64,000 nucleotides of DNA from Acinetobacter colistiniresistens (GTDB lineage: Bacteria; Pseudomonadota; Gammaproteobacteria; Pseudomonadales; Moraxellaceae): positions 387,205-451,204 of the forward strand of contig NZ_KE340379.1 in assembly GCF_000413935.1 (NCBI RefSeq), in the 5' to 3' direction. The notes below the pieces were generated by a model that was not told the DNA's origin, searched no databases, and saw nothing but the letters and a program-made list of their open reading frames with translations. Positions within the stretch are counted from its first letter, which is position 1. Each line of letters starts with the position of its first letter. Positions 36,820-45,734 of the stretch are shown piece by piece. The position numbers and the translations under genes are program-made.

Positions 36820-37818
36820 ATGAAGAAGCGTGTTATTGCGGGTGCGCTGCTATGCATTATTGTTATTTTAGGGATTGCGATATGGCTTATAAAGAAAGAT
36901 AAAAATCCAGAGCATGACCTGACGCTTTATGGAAATGTTGATATTCGTCAGGTCTCTTTAGCTTTTGAGCAGGCTGGACGAATCGAAACCCTTTCGGTAC
37001 AGGAGGGAGACAAAGTGAAACAGGGCGAGGTCTTGGCTACCCTCAAAACAGATGCCCTGAAAATTCAGCAACAACAGGCGGAAGCTCAGCTGAATGTGCA
37101 AAAACAGACCCTGATTGAGCAGAAGGTAGGGAATCGGCCTGAACAGATTGCTCAGGCAAAAGCCCAATTAGTTTCAGCACAGGCGCAACTGCAAAAAGCT
37201 AATAAAGATTATCAGCGTTTAAACGTATTGAATCAGACAACTTCTGGGCAGGCGATCAGTAAACAGGAACTGGATGCTGCACAAAGTACACAAGCAACCG
37301 CGGCCGCTTCAGTAAAGGAAAGTGAAGCAAATTTACAGTTATTGCAGCAAGGCGCACGGGCAGAAGAACGTGCAGCAGCAAAAGCACAATATCAGGCAAC
37401 ACAAGCCAATCTGGATTTAATCCAATATCAAATTGCGCAAAGTGAATTGCGTTCACCAGTCGATGCTGTGGTACGGGCAAGATTACAGGAAGTAGGAGAT
37501 ATGACCACTGCACAAAAAACGGTCTATACGCTTGCTTTGACTGATCCCAAATGGGTACGGGTATATGCCAATGAAAATGATTTGAGCTTTATCAAAATGG
37601 GAGCGGCAGCTCAGGTTATTCGGGATGCTCTACCTCATCAGCCGATTACAGGAAAAATAGGTTATATCTCATCTGTTGCCGAATTTACACCTAAAACGGT
37701 ACAGACCGAAGACATCCGTACGACGCTGGTTTATGAGGTTCGGGTGTATGTCAATGATCCAGGTGATCAACTCAAAATGGGGCAACCCGTTACGGTTAAG
37801 ATTGCCAAGGCGAATTGA
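36820..37818 (+). CDS. HlyD-family membrane fusion protein (YbhG-like)
   Basis: Periplasmic adaptor of the ABC exporter encoded downstream, 332 residues. One N-terminal anchor (about residues 4-23, hydrophobic IAGALLCIIVILGIAIWL) is followed by a lipoyl half (ERIETLSVQEGDKVKQGEV style, here RIETLSVQEGDKVKQGE), a coiled-coil hairpin rich in Gln and Ala (about 85-210) and the second lipoyl half (LRSPVDAVVRARLQEVGD). In E. coli YbhG acts with YbhFSR in efflux of drugs and cations. The gene is divergent from the CecR-like regulator and ten bases ahead of the ATPase gene. Confidence 0.9.
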   Translation: MKKRVIAGALLCIIVILGIAIWLIKKDKNPEHDLTLYGNVDIRQVSLAFEQAGRIETLSVQEGDKVKQGEVLATLKTDALKIQQQQAEAQLNVQKQTLIEQKVGNRPEQIAQAKAQLVSAQAQLQKANKDYQRLNVLNQTTSGQAISKQELDAAQSTQATAAASVKESEANLQLLQQGARAEERAAAKAQYQATQANLDLIQYQIAQSELRSPVDAVVRARLQEVGDMTTAQKTVYTLALTDPKWVRVYANENDLSFIKMGAAAQVIRDALPHQPITGKIGYISSVAEFTPKTVQTEDIRTTLVYEVRVYVNDPGDQLKMGQPVTVKIAKAN

Positions 37819-37828
37819 GTAGACTGAT

Positions 37829-39625
37829 ATGAATGTCCTGCAAAATAATAATGCTTCTCATGTCGTGATTGCCCGTAATTTAAGTAAGGTATTTCAGGCA
37901 GGCAATAAGAACAGCGTGGATATTTTGGCACTTGAGGATTTGAATATACAGATTCCCTCTGGGCAACTGACTGCTTTGGTTGGTCCTGACGGTGCGGGAA
38001 AAACTACCTTTCTGCGTTTGGTTGCAGGCCTCTATCAACCCTCAGCAGGTTCATTAGAGGTATTGGGTCTTGATGTGGCTAAAAATCCACAAGGGGTACA
38101 AAACCGTATCAGTTATATGCCACAACGCTTCGGACTCTATGAAGATTTAAGCATTCAGGAGAATCTGGATTTATATGCTGATTTACATGGTGTTCCGCAA
38201 CAACAACGCAAACAGCGTTTTGCCCGATTACTGGAAATTACAGATCTGAGTAAATTTACAGAACGACCTGCAGGTAAATTATCGGGTGGGATGAAGCAAA
38301 AATTGGGACTGGCGTGTACTTTGGTCCGTTCACCAGAATTATTGTTATTGGATGAACCGAGTGTCGGGGTTGATCCGTTGTCTAGACGGGATCTATGGAC
38401 CATTATTGAACAACTGGTCAAAGAAGAAAATTTAAGCGTTATTATCAGTACTGCATATATGGATGAAGCCGAGCGTTGTGCCGACATTTATGTGATGTAT
38501 GAAGGAAAAATTTTAGAACAGGGTACCGCTCAAAGTCTGAGTGAGCAGGTTCGTGGTCTAACTTGGCAAGTTGAACCACCTCAAAATATGAAAGCTCGGA
38601 TTCTGCAAAGCCAGTTATTAGATATGCATCAGTATATTATTGATGCTGTACCCAAAGGTAATGTGGTGCGATTTATTACCAGACCTGATTGTCCAGAATT
38701 ACCAGCGGAGCAGTTGCCTGTAGATGCAGTCGTTTCTCGTCGGGAGCCTGAGCTTGAAGATGCCTTTATGTGGTTTTTACAACAAGCACAACAGGTCGCA
38801 CATGAACAATCCAAGAATAAGCAGAGTGTGATCGAAGGTACCCCCGTGCTGGATATTGCGCAGCAATCTCCCGTAATTGCTGTGAAAGATCTGGTGCGAA
38901 CATTTGGTGATTTTACTGCCGTGGCAAATACCTCATTTGAAGTGAAACGGGGAGAAATTTTTGGACTGCTCGGCCCAAATGGTGCGGGAAAAACCACGAC
39001 CTTTAGAATGTTATGTGGGTTGCTACCAGCCAGTAGTGGCACACTGGAAGTTGCAGGCATGAACTTGCGGACTGCACGGGCACAGGCACGAGCAAAAATT
39101 GGCTATGTTTCACAAAAATTTGCTTTATATAGCAATTTGACTGTCTTGGATAATCTAAAGTTTTTCGGTGGAGCATATGGTTTATCAGGGAAAACATTAA
39201 ACCAGCAGATTGATGAGGCCCTACAACGTTTTGAACTGAAACCGCATGCCAAAAGTGGTGATCTTCCCAATGGTTTCAAGCAACGATTATCCATGGCTGC
39301 GGCTTTATTACATCAGCCCGAGATTGTTTTTCTGGATGAGCCAACCAGTGGCATTGATCCTGTGGCCAGACGCTCATTTTGGTACACCATTGGTGAACTG
39401 GCGAATCAAGGCATAACTATCATTATCACCACGCACTTTATGGAGGAAGCAGAATATTGTGATCGCATTGCCATTCAGGATGCAGGAAAAATGTTGGCTT
39501 TAGGTTCGCCTAAACAGGTTCGGATACAAGCTGGAGCGCAAGGTCATAGTGATATGAACAGTGCTTTTATTGCCATCGTTGAGCAAGCCCGTTGTCATCC
39601 AGATCGGGCAGGGAACAGTGTATGA
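37829..39625 (+). CDS. Dual ATP-binding protein of an ABC exporter (YbhF-like)
   Basis: A 598-residue protein with two ABC ATPase domains in tandem. Domain 1 has GPDGAGKTTF near residue 52, signature LSGGMKQKLGLA and ELLLLDEPSVGVDP. Domain 2 has [10 protein letters not shown] near residue 382, Walker B IVFLDEPTSGIDP and switch His in ITTHFMEEA. The signature of domain 2 reads LPNGFKQRLSMAAAL, without the usual SGG, so the second site may be degenerate, as in other YbhF-type proteins. It pairs with the two permease genes downstream. Its stop overlaps the first permease start. Confidence 0.93.
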   Translation: MNVLQNNNASHVVIARNLSKVFQAGNKNSVDILALEDLNIQIPSGQLTALVGPDGAGKTTFLRLVAGLYQPSAGSLEVLGLDVAKNPQGVQNRISYMPQRFGLYEDLSIQENLDLYADLHGVPQQQRKQRFARLLEITDLSKFTERPAGKLSGGMKQKLGLACTLVRSPELLLLDEPSVGVDPLSRRDLWTIIEQLVKEENLSVIISTAYMDEAERCADIYVMYEGKILEQGTAQSLSEQVRGLTWQVEPPQNMKARILQSQLLDMHQYIIDAVPKGNVVRFITRPDCPELPAEQLPVDAVVSRREPELEDAFMWFLQQAQQVAHEQSKNKQSVIEGTPVLDIAQQSPVIAVKDLVRTFGDFTAVANTSFEVKRGEIFGLLGPNGAGKTTTFRMLCGLLPASSGTLEVAGMNLRTARAQARAKIGYVSQKFALYSNLTVLDNLKFFGGAYGLSGKTLNQQIDEALQRFELKPHAKSGDLPNGFKQRLSMAAALLHQPEIVFLDEPTSGIDPVARRSFWYTIGELANQGITIIITTHFMEEAEYCDRIAIQDAGKMLALGSPKQVRIQAGAQGHSDMNSAFIAIVEQARCHPDRAGNSV

Positions 39626-40749
39626 AACTCCCAGCATCTGCCCTGCGTTTGGTGGCGTTAATTCGCAAAGAAAGTCATCAATTGATACGGGATAAAAGCA
39701 GTTTGGCAATCGGCTTAATTTTGCCCCTTATCCTGATTCTATTATTTGGCTATGGTCTGTCTTTCGATTTAAGCAATGGTCGGGTTGGCGTGGTGGTACA
39801 AAATATGACACCACAAAGTCAGCAACTGATTACAGGGTTGAACGGGACTCGGTATATTACCGCAACACATTATCAAAGTTATCATCAAGCTGAACAGGCC
39901 ATGGGGAAAGCAGAAATCGATGCGATTGTGGTATTAGCTTCCGATTTTGCTGAGCAAAGTGCCAATAACAATGCCACGATTCAGGTCATTAGCAATGGTC
40001 GTTCAACCAGTGTCGCTTCAGCACTACAAGGATATATTGCGGGTGCTTTAACGACGCCTCAAACGATTCAGGCCGATCGTAGTCAAATGCAGCCATCCGC
40101 TGCTATGGTCAGTGTGGAACAACGTATGTGGTTTAATGAGTCAGCCAATAGTACTTGGTTCTTAGTACCCGGTTTAATGGTATTGGTACTGACCTTGATT
40201 GGCGCATTTCTGACGGGGTTGCTGATTGCCAGAGAGCGTGAAAGAGGGACACTGGAAGCGTTATTTGTGACGCCAGTTCGTCCTTTAGAAATTGTACTCG
40301 CAAAATTGGTTCCCTATATCGTGATTGGCATGATTGATATTGTCGTGTGTTTATTGGCAGCCTCTTTGGTCTTTGATGTTCCAATTCGTGGTTCTTTATT
40401 CTCTATTATCACTTCGTCATTCTTATATTTATTGGTTTCATTACTTTTGGGCTTAACCATTTCGGGCGTTTCAAAAAGTCAGTTTCAGGCCAGCCAAATG
40501 GCATTATTGGCAAGTTTTATGCCTGCCATGATGCTTTCAGGCTTTGTTTTTGATACCCGCAATCTGCCAACAGTCGTGCAAATGATTAGCCAGCTCTTAC
40601 CTGCAACCCATTTTATGACGCTCATCAAAACCCTGTTTTTAGGTGGGGATGATTGGGCTTTATGGTTTAAGCAGTGTGGGATTTTAATGATTTATGTTGT
40701 GGTTCTTACATTTGCAACCACCAAGTCATTGAAAAAACGCTTGAGGTAA
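39622..40749 (+). CDS. ABC exporter permease (YbhS-like)
   Basis: Inner-membrane permease of the ABC-2 type, about 375 residues. The frame opens upstream, but the ATG at 39622 overlaps the YbhF-like stop (ATGA) and begins MKLPASALRLVALIRKES, so it is the likely start. One N-terminal transmembrane helix, a large extracytoplasmic loop (about residues 50-175) and five C-terminal helices follow, with the ABC-2 signature RERERGTLEALFVTPVRPLE. It would form a heterodimer with the next gene product. Confidence 0.92.
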   Translation: MKLPASALRLVALIRKESHQLIRDKSSLAIGLILPLILILLFGYGLSFDLSNGRVGVVVQNMTPQSQQLITGLNGTRYITATHYQSYHQAEQAMGKAEIDAIVVLASDFAEQSANNNATIQVISNGRSTSVASALQGYIAGALTTPQTIQADRSQMQPSAAMVSVEQRMWFNESANSTWFLVPGLMVLVLTLIGAFLTGLLIARERERGTLEALFVTPVRPLEIVLAKLVPYIVIGMIDIVVCLLAASLVFDVPIRGSLFSIITSSFLYLLVSLLLGLTISGVSKSQFQASQMALLASFMPAMMLSGFVFDTRNLPTVVQMISQLLPATHFMTLIKTLFLGGDDWALWFKQCGILMIYVVVLTFATTKSLKKRLR

Positions 40750-40754
40750 CTCCA

Positions 40755-41873
40755 ATGATTCAACGTATTACTGCCTGGTTTAGTTACCTTATGGTGTTGG
40801 TGAAGAAAGAATTTCTCACCATTTTTAGTGACCCTGCAAATCGGACTATTTTATTTGTTCCCGCGCTGATGCAGGCTTTGTTGTTTGGCTATGCTGCCAG
40901 CTATGATGTCAATCATGTTGATTATGCAGTATTGGACCAGAGTAAAACGCAGCTATCACAACAATTTTTGGCACATCTGGATGGTTCAGGCGTATTTAAC
41001 CGAACTGCGACTTTGGCAAATAACAATCAAATCAAGCAGGTGATTGATGATCGCGAAGCTTTAGCTGTGATTACAATTCCTCCTGATTTTGAAGATAAAC
41101 TCAATCAGGGCCAACTCTCACCCATTCAGATAATTTTAGATGGACGCAATTCCTCAACTGCGGGCATGGCTGGTTCCTATATCAATAATATTGTCGCAAA
41201 ATTTAATCAGGAACGTTTGGGCGCAGTTTCCTTCATTAATATCGAAACCCGTACTTGGTATAATCCAAATCAGGAATCAAGATGGGGGCTGATGCCATCT
41301 CTGATTGCTGCCTTAAGTATGATGCAAACTTTGTTGTTATCTTCTTTATCCGTTGCTAGGGAAAGGGAGCAGGGAACCTTTGACCAATTGCTGGTAACGC
41401 CGTACACACCTATTCACATTATGATTGGTAAGGCTTTACCCCCAATTTTTGTGGGGTTAATGCAGTCCACAATTATTCTGATCATTATTCTATTCTGGTT
41501 TCAGATTCCCATGAATGGTTCACTGGCTTTACTTTATTTTGGTTTACTGTGTTTCAACATTGCGGTGGTTGGTGTGGGATTATCCATTTCAGCAATTTCA
41601 CTCAATATGCAGCAAGCAATGTTGTTTACGTTCTTTTTGATTATGCCACTCATGCTTCTGTCTGGGTTGTTAACGCCTGTTCAAAATATGCCATACGTTT
41701 TGGAAATGGCAACTTATGCGAATCCTTTACGCTTTGGTATTGATTTGGTGCAGCGGGTGTATTTGGAAGGTGCTGATTTTTCACAGGTGAAGTGGGATTT
41801 TGTACCAATGTTTATCTTGGCAGTTGTGACTTTGCCTTTAGCGGCGTGGTTGTTTAGAAATCGTTTGTCCTAA
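40755..41873 (+). CDS. ABC exporter permease (YbhR-like)
   Basis: Second ABC-2 type permease, about 372 residues. The frame is open from 40674, but the ATG at 40755, with GAGG upstream, starts the family N-terminus MIQRITAWFSYLMVLVKKEF. It has the same plan as the preceding permease: one helix, a large periplasmic loop, five helices, and the signature AREREQGTFDQLLVTPYTP. The four-gene set (adaptor, dual ATPase, two permeases) matches ybhGFSR. No clear terminator follows; the 41874-42082 gap is AT-rich with nothing recognisable. Confidence 0.92.
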   Translation: MIQRITAWFSYLMVLVKKEFLTIFSDPANRTILFVPALMQALLFGYAASYDVNHVDYAVLDQSKTQLSQQFLAHLDGSGVFNRTATLANNNQIKQVIDDREALAVITIPPDFEDKLNQGQLSPIQIILDGRNSSTAGMAGSYINNIVAKFNQERLGAVSFINIETRTWYNPNQESRWGLMPSLIAALSMMQTLLLSSLSVAREREQGTFDQLLVTPYTPIHIMIGKALPPIFVGLMQSTIILIIILFWFQIPMNGSLALLYFGLLCFNIAVVGVGLSISAISLNMQQAMLFTFFLIMPLMLLSGLLTPVQNMPYVLEMATYANPLRFGIDLVQRVYLEGADFSQVKWDFVPMFILAVVTLPLAAWLFRNRLS

Positions 41874-42082
41874 GATCTATAAATATGGAGATGAGCCAAT
41901 CGTATTTAATCAAGATGGATAAAGTGTTGAGCTAAAAGCCAATACTTTTATGGCTTGGAAAAAATCTTATACGATTTTGTGAAATCTTTAGCTGAGATCA
42001 TTCTAAGCATTAATCGTGTTGCTTAGTGTAAAAATGTAATAAAAATCAAGTATACTCCTCAAAACATTTTTATCAGATTGCT

Positions 42083-42424
42083 ATGAATTTAAAAATATTA
42101 AGCCTATGTTTTGTAGCAACTTTTTTAGGGGTAGGGTGTGGCGAGCAACCGAATAAAATTGCAGAATATTCAGAGGCGAGAAAACAATTTGATTTGATTG
42201 ATCAGCAAATCAATGTACTCATGGATATCTTAGACAGTCCTCAGACAGAGCGAGCAAAACTGATTAAAGTCCTGTGCCATGATTATCCTGAGATATTTGA
42301 GAAGCAATACATCCCTGCATTATTGAAACTGGCATCCAAAGAATACACCGAGAAACAGTTAAGGAATGAGCTGGAACTGGTCATGTCCTATTATGAACAT
42401 AAATTACTGATCCGCTGCGAATAA
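42083..42424 (+). CDS. Small predicted lipoprotein (113 residues)
   Basis: Probable lipoprotein with the signal MNLKILSLCFVATFLG and lipobox GVGC, giving a mature protein that starts CGEQPNKIAEYSEARK. The remaining 90 residues are helical and charged, with a conserved-looking Cys pair (LCHDYP and the terminal RCE). No family recognised. It stands alone, with its own promoter region, and is followed by a hairpin that could end transcription from both sides. Confidence 0.7.
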   Translation: MNLKILSLCFVATFLGVGCGEQPNKIAEYSEARKQFDLIDQQINVLMDILDSPQTERAKLIKVLCHDYPEIFEKQYIPALLKLASKEYTEKQLRNELELVMSYYEHKLLIRCE

Positions 42425-42501
42425 TGCATGTTTTGTGTGTGAAGTACGCTCCTTCATGCAATTCAATCTTTATAAATAGGAAAAATAACAAATGAAGTCC
42501 C

Positions 42502-42523
42502 CCCTTAACCTGAGTGTTAAGGG
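42502..42523. terminator. Hairpin between the lipoprotein and pirin genes
   Basis: CCCTTAAC (42502-42509), loop CTGAGT, GTTAAGGG (42516-42523). It lies between convergent genes. There is no T tract, so a factor-dependent or weak bidirectional terminator is possible. Confidence 0.5.
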
Positions 42524-42555
42524 AGACTAGAGGAGAACGGGAATCTCGCTGTCAT

Positions 42556-43278
42556 CTACAGCATAGTTGGAAGTTCTTCTGGGCGCATATCGAAGATCAG
42601 CACTTCAGCTTGCTCACCATTGCGAAAAGACAGGGTTCCACCTTCTCGGATACGGGCTGCATCACCCGCATTGAAGGTTTGACCATTGATCTCTAAGTGA
42701 CCTTTAGCAATATGAAGATAGACATAGCGACCTTCGGGAATACTGAATTCAGCATGTTCTTCGCCATCGAATAGACCAGAATAGATATTGATGTCCTGTT
42801 TAATGGTTAATGTTTTATCACCACCTTTTGGTGAAATCATCAAGTGCAGTTTTCCACGTTTATCTTCAGGTGAAATATGCAATTGCTGATAGCTTTGTTC
42901 CGTATTCGCCTCATTAGGTACCACCCAAATTTGTAAGAAGTGAACCTCTTCTTGTGCAGAGTGGTTGTATTCACTGTGTGCTACACCGCGGCCTGCACTC
43001 ATCAATTGAATATCCCCAGGAACAATGACCGACCCTGTCCCCATTGAATCTTTGTGCTGCAATGAACCTTCTAATACATAGGAAATAATTTCCATATTGC
43101 GGTGAGAGTGTGTCCCAAAGCCGTTAGACGGCGCAACGGTATCTTCATTGATGACCAGTAAATCAGAAAAGCCAACTTGCTTTGGATCCCAATAATCTGC
43201 AAATGAAAATGAGTGGCGTGACTTTAACCAGCCATGATGTGCAGCACCTCTTTCATGAGCTAAACGTATATCAAACAT
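42556..43278 (-). CDS. Pirin-family protein
   Basis: Cupin-fold protein of about 240 residues. The N-terminal half has the pirin signature HHGWLKSRHSFSFADYWDP and the metal ligands in GFGTHSHRNMEIISYVLEG (GFGTHSHRNMEI then SYVLEG), followed by SAGRGVAHSEYNHS. Upstream in-frame ATGs exist at 43293, 43284 and 43281, but AGGGGA lies about seven bases before the ATG at 43278, which begins MFDIRLAHERG. Bacterial pirins include quercetin 2,3-dioxygenases (YhhW) and redox sensors; which applies here is unknown. An IS3-family element has landed about 130 bp upstream of the start. Confidence 0.92.
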   Translation of the reverse strand: MFDIRLAHERGAAHHGWLKSRHSFSFADYWDPKQVGFSDLLVINEDTVAPSNGFGTHSHRNMEIISYVLEGSLQHKDSMGTGSVIVPGDIQLMSAGRGVAHSEYNHSAQEEVHFLQIWVVPNEANTEQSYQQLHISPEDKRGKLHLMISPKGGDKTLTIKQDINIYSGLFDGEEHAEFSIPEGRYVYLHIAKGHLEINGQTFNAGDAARIREGGTLSFRNGEQAEVLIFDMRPEELPTML

Positions 43279-43455
43279 CATCATTCCCCTCATTCCATGT
43301 TTTAACTGAGTTTAGTTTAGTGTATCGGTTTTAAGTTTCATCTAGAAGAAATGAAACGTATTGTTCTAATTTCATGATGTATCAAGGGTATGGCAATAAA
43401 AACGTTGAACCGTACCGGGTTTGTCGGAGAGTCAATATTCTGAGAGACTATCCCG

Positions 43456-43773
43456 ATGACAAAACCAAACTATACCCCCGAAATTAGAGAAAGAGCGGTT
43501 CAATTACTAATTGAATCTGAAAAAGATTATCCTTCTACTTGGGCAGCAATCACAGCTATTGCTCCTAAAATCGGTTGTACTCCTGAAACATTGCGTGTTT
43601 GGTATTTAAAGCATCTGGATCAACTAAATCCTGCCAAAGTACAACAGATATCTGACCAAGAAAAAATGAAGCAAATGGAACGTGAAATTAAAGAATTAAA
43701 ACGTGCCAATGAAATTCTACGTAAAGCAGCCGCTTTTTTCGCCCAGGCGGAGCTCGACCGCCCACACAAATAA
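43456..43773 (+). CDS. IS3-family transposase OrfA
   Basis: DNA-binding transposase subunit of 105 residues. The helix-turn-helix region is in the first 60 residues (YTPEIRERAVQLLIESE, CTPETLRVWYLK) and a leucine-zipper helix follows (MEREIKELKRANEILRKAAA). A run of six T followed by C at 43734-43740 is placed correctly for a minus-one ribosomal shift into orfB, giving the OrfAB fusion that is the active transposase in this family. In the shifted frame the junction reads FRPGGARPPTQIMVDF. Confidence 0.93.
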   Translation: MTKPNYTPEIRERAVQLLIESEKDYPSTWAAITAIAPKIGCTPETLRVWYLKHLDQLNPAKVQQISDQEKMKQMEREIKELKRANEILRKAAAFFAQAELDRPHK

Positions 43774-44675
43774 TGGTGGATTTTATCCATAACAATAAAG
43801 ATCGATATGGTGTTGAAGCGATTTGTAGAATTTTACCGATTGCACCTTCAACCTATTACCGAACTTTAGATCTCACTGACAATCCAGAACATCGAGCGAA
43901 ACGAGATCTACATGATGAGTATCATGCTGAACAAATTAAACGAATTTGGAAAGAAAGTTCAGGTCGATATGGTGTACGTAAAGTTTGGCAAAAATTGAAA
44001 CGTGAGGGTTATGTTATTGCACGTTGTACAGTTGCTCGATTGATGCAAAAGCTAGGTATACAAGGTGTTTGGCGTGGTAAGAATAAACAAACCACCCGTA
44101 ACCGAGATGACCAAAAACGGGCAGATGATTTAGTGAAACGTAATTTTAATGCTGATCATCCAAACCAACTATGGGTGGGTGACTTTACGTATATTCAAAC
44201 TCATTCAGGCTGGGTATATACCGCATTTGTTATTGATGTGTTCTCACGAGCAATTGTTGGATGGAAAGTATCTACACGGATGAATACAGATATGGTGCTT
44301 GATGCATTAGAGCAAGCATTGCATGATCGAGGCATGCCAAAGAATGTGATTCATCATTCCGACAGAGGTGTGCAATATCTTTCCATTCGCTATACCAATC
44401 GTTTAGAAGCAGCAAATTTACGAGCATCAGTCGGTACAACGGGTGATTCATACGATAATGCTCTGGCTGAAACGGTGAATGGCTTATACAAAACAGAGGT
44501 GATTGAATATTTAAAAGCAGATTGGCAAGGTTTAGCAGATGTACAACTTGCGACACTAAACTGGGTAGATTGGTTCAATAAAAAGCGTGTACACAGTGCA
44601 CTGGGTTATGTATCGCCTTTTGAGTTTGAAGCAATGTACTATGATAAGATTAACCCGTTAGGTCAGGTGGCTTAA
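43773..44675 (+). CDS. IS3-family transposase OrfB
   Basis: Integrase-like catalytic part of the transposase, 300 residues with an rve domain. The DDE residues are visible in NQLWVGDFTYIQT (first Asp), VIHHSDRGVQY (second Asp) and DSYDNALAETVNGLYKTEVI (Glu). The N-terminal HTH_21 region contains GVEAICRILPIAPSTYY and GRYGVRKVWQKLKREGY. Its ATG overlaps the orfA stop, but the functional protein is probably made by frameshift fusion with OrfA. Confidence 0.95.
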   Translation: MVDFIHNNKDRYGVEAICRILPIAPSTYYRTLDLTDNPEHRAKRDLHDEYHAEQIKRIWKESSGRYGVRKVWQKLKREGYVIARCTVARLMQKLGIQGVWRGKNKQTTRNRDDQKRADDLVKRNFNADHPNQLWVGDFTYIQTHSGWVYTAFVIDVFSRAIVGWKVSTRMNTDMVLDALEQALHDRGMPKNVIHHSDRGVQYLSIRYTNRLEAANLRASVGTTGDSYDNALAETVNGLYKTEVIEYLKADWQGLADVQLATLNWVDWFNKKRVHSALGYVSPFEFEAMYYDKINPLGQVA

Positions 44676-44942
44676 CTTAAATAAAAAAGTCTCCGACAAA
44701 CCCGGTACGGTTCACGTTGACTGAACAAAGCGAAGCTCTATTGAGGACATAAAAACGTTCATAGATAGGGCAATGTAAGCTTATTTTTAGTTCGTATGGG
44801 ATTGATGGCGTGAGCAAGGAGTGGAGATCGGTCAGGAATAGAAATCAGATTGTGTGTAAAAACAGACAATTTTACTGTCTGAAATGCTAATAAATTTCAA
44901 ATGAAAAAGTTTATGGTTATTTTGATAATATATAACTAAGGC

Positions 44943-45245
44943 TTGCATGTGGTATATAAAAAAACGATAGTATCCGAATATGGGAAAATAAATAGAGAAA
45001 ATGAAGTTGGAGTGAGTAAGTTTCACCTAAGAAGTTATCTGGTTTTTTTGTTGATGATGTGCTTGTGGAATACGAATATTGGATATGGTTCTTTGTTTTT
45101 ATACTTTTTAAATTTTGTTGTTGAAATAGTAAATGAGTTTTATTTTTTAGTTGGCTTTTCTCTTATATTTAGTTTTATTGTGATCTTGTTTTTGGTTTTT
45201 ATGATGTTTCTAATGGAATTATTTTTCTTAAATAAAGAGCTATAA
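44943..45245 (+). CDS. Possible small membrane protein (100 residues)
   Basis: An open frame starting MHVVYKKTIVSEYGKINREN. From about residue 31 it is highly hydrophobic, with two or three predicted transmembrane segments (FLLMMCLW, LFLYFLNFVVEIVN, FSLIFSFIVILFLVF). An AAGG lies nine bases upstream. Very AT-rich, with no recognised family. It sits in a 1-kb AT-rich stretch between the IS element and the AraC gene and may be an acquired gene or a chance hydrophobic frame, which T-rich DNA easily yields. Confidence 0.4.
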   Translation: MHVVYKKTIVSEYGKINRENEVGVSKFHLRSYLVFLLMMCLWNTNIGYGSLFLYFLNFVVEIVNEFYFLVGFSLIFSFIVILFLVFMMFLMELFFLNKEL

Positions 45246-45499
45246 AATTTAGTAGCTGTAGTTTTTGTGTCTGCTTATTGGAATAAAAAAGAACACCGAT
45301 TTAATTTTACGATTGGTTTTGAAATATCTCAATTCGATGAGAAAATTTTTGATTAATGAATAAGGAGGAAAGATAAAATATAAATTTAAAAATAAAGATT
45401 TAATAATGTTTTTATAAAACCGAGATTACAAATCTGAATACAAATATTCTTTAACTGTCATTTTTATGCAGACATCACCCTCTGTGCTCAAAAACTTCC

Positions 45500-45540
45500 T
45501 TGAAATGATAAATTTTTTTATTGAAATGATAATTTTTTTA
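45500..45540. repeat. Imperfect tandem duplication of about 20 bp
   Basis: TTGAAATGATAA followed by ATTTTTTTA occurs at 45500-45520 and again, one base shorter, at 45521-45540, with a third TTGA start after it. It lies between the IS element and the AraC gene, in the region upstream of the CRP-type site. Confidence 0.8.
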
Positions 45541-45571
45541 TTGAGTTTTCAAGTAGATTCTTAGCATTATC

Positions 45572-45587
45572 TGTGACAAAAGTCACA
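45572..45587. promoter_or_regulatory. Perfect CRP-consensus site upstream of the AraC gene
   Basis: TGTGA-CAAAAG-TCACA matches TGTGA-N6-TCACA exactly, with further symmetry in the spacer ends (C and G). The centre is about 155 bp before the AraC-family start codon. The rest of 45246-45734 is AT-rich with no convincing gene. Confidence 0.65.
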
Positions 45588-45734
45588 AAAAATTACTTTT
45601 TTGTTTTGTGTGCAAAGAGGTAAAAGATCAACGTACTGTGAATTTTTTAAATTGCTTAAATAATATACTTACATGATTGGTTTTGTGATTCCTTCTTGGA
45701 GGTGTGGTTTTTGATATGATGTAGAGTAGGTAGT

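Larger units (their letters stand above)
43406..44714 (+). mobile_element. Intact IS3-family insertion sequence
   Basis: A 1309-bp element bounded by perfect 25-bp inverted repeats (43406-43430 and 44690-44714) that begin TGAACCGTACCGGG and end with CA. A 3-bp direct repeat, CGT (43403-43405 and 44715-44717), is the likely target duplication. Inside are orfA and orfB, with a minus-one frameshift site. Both frames and both ends are intact, so the element is probably recent and able to move. The orfA and orfB types resemble the IS51 branch of the IS3 family. Confidence 0.95.
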
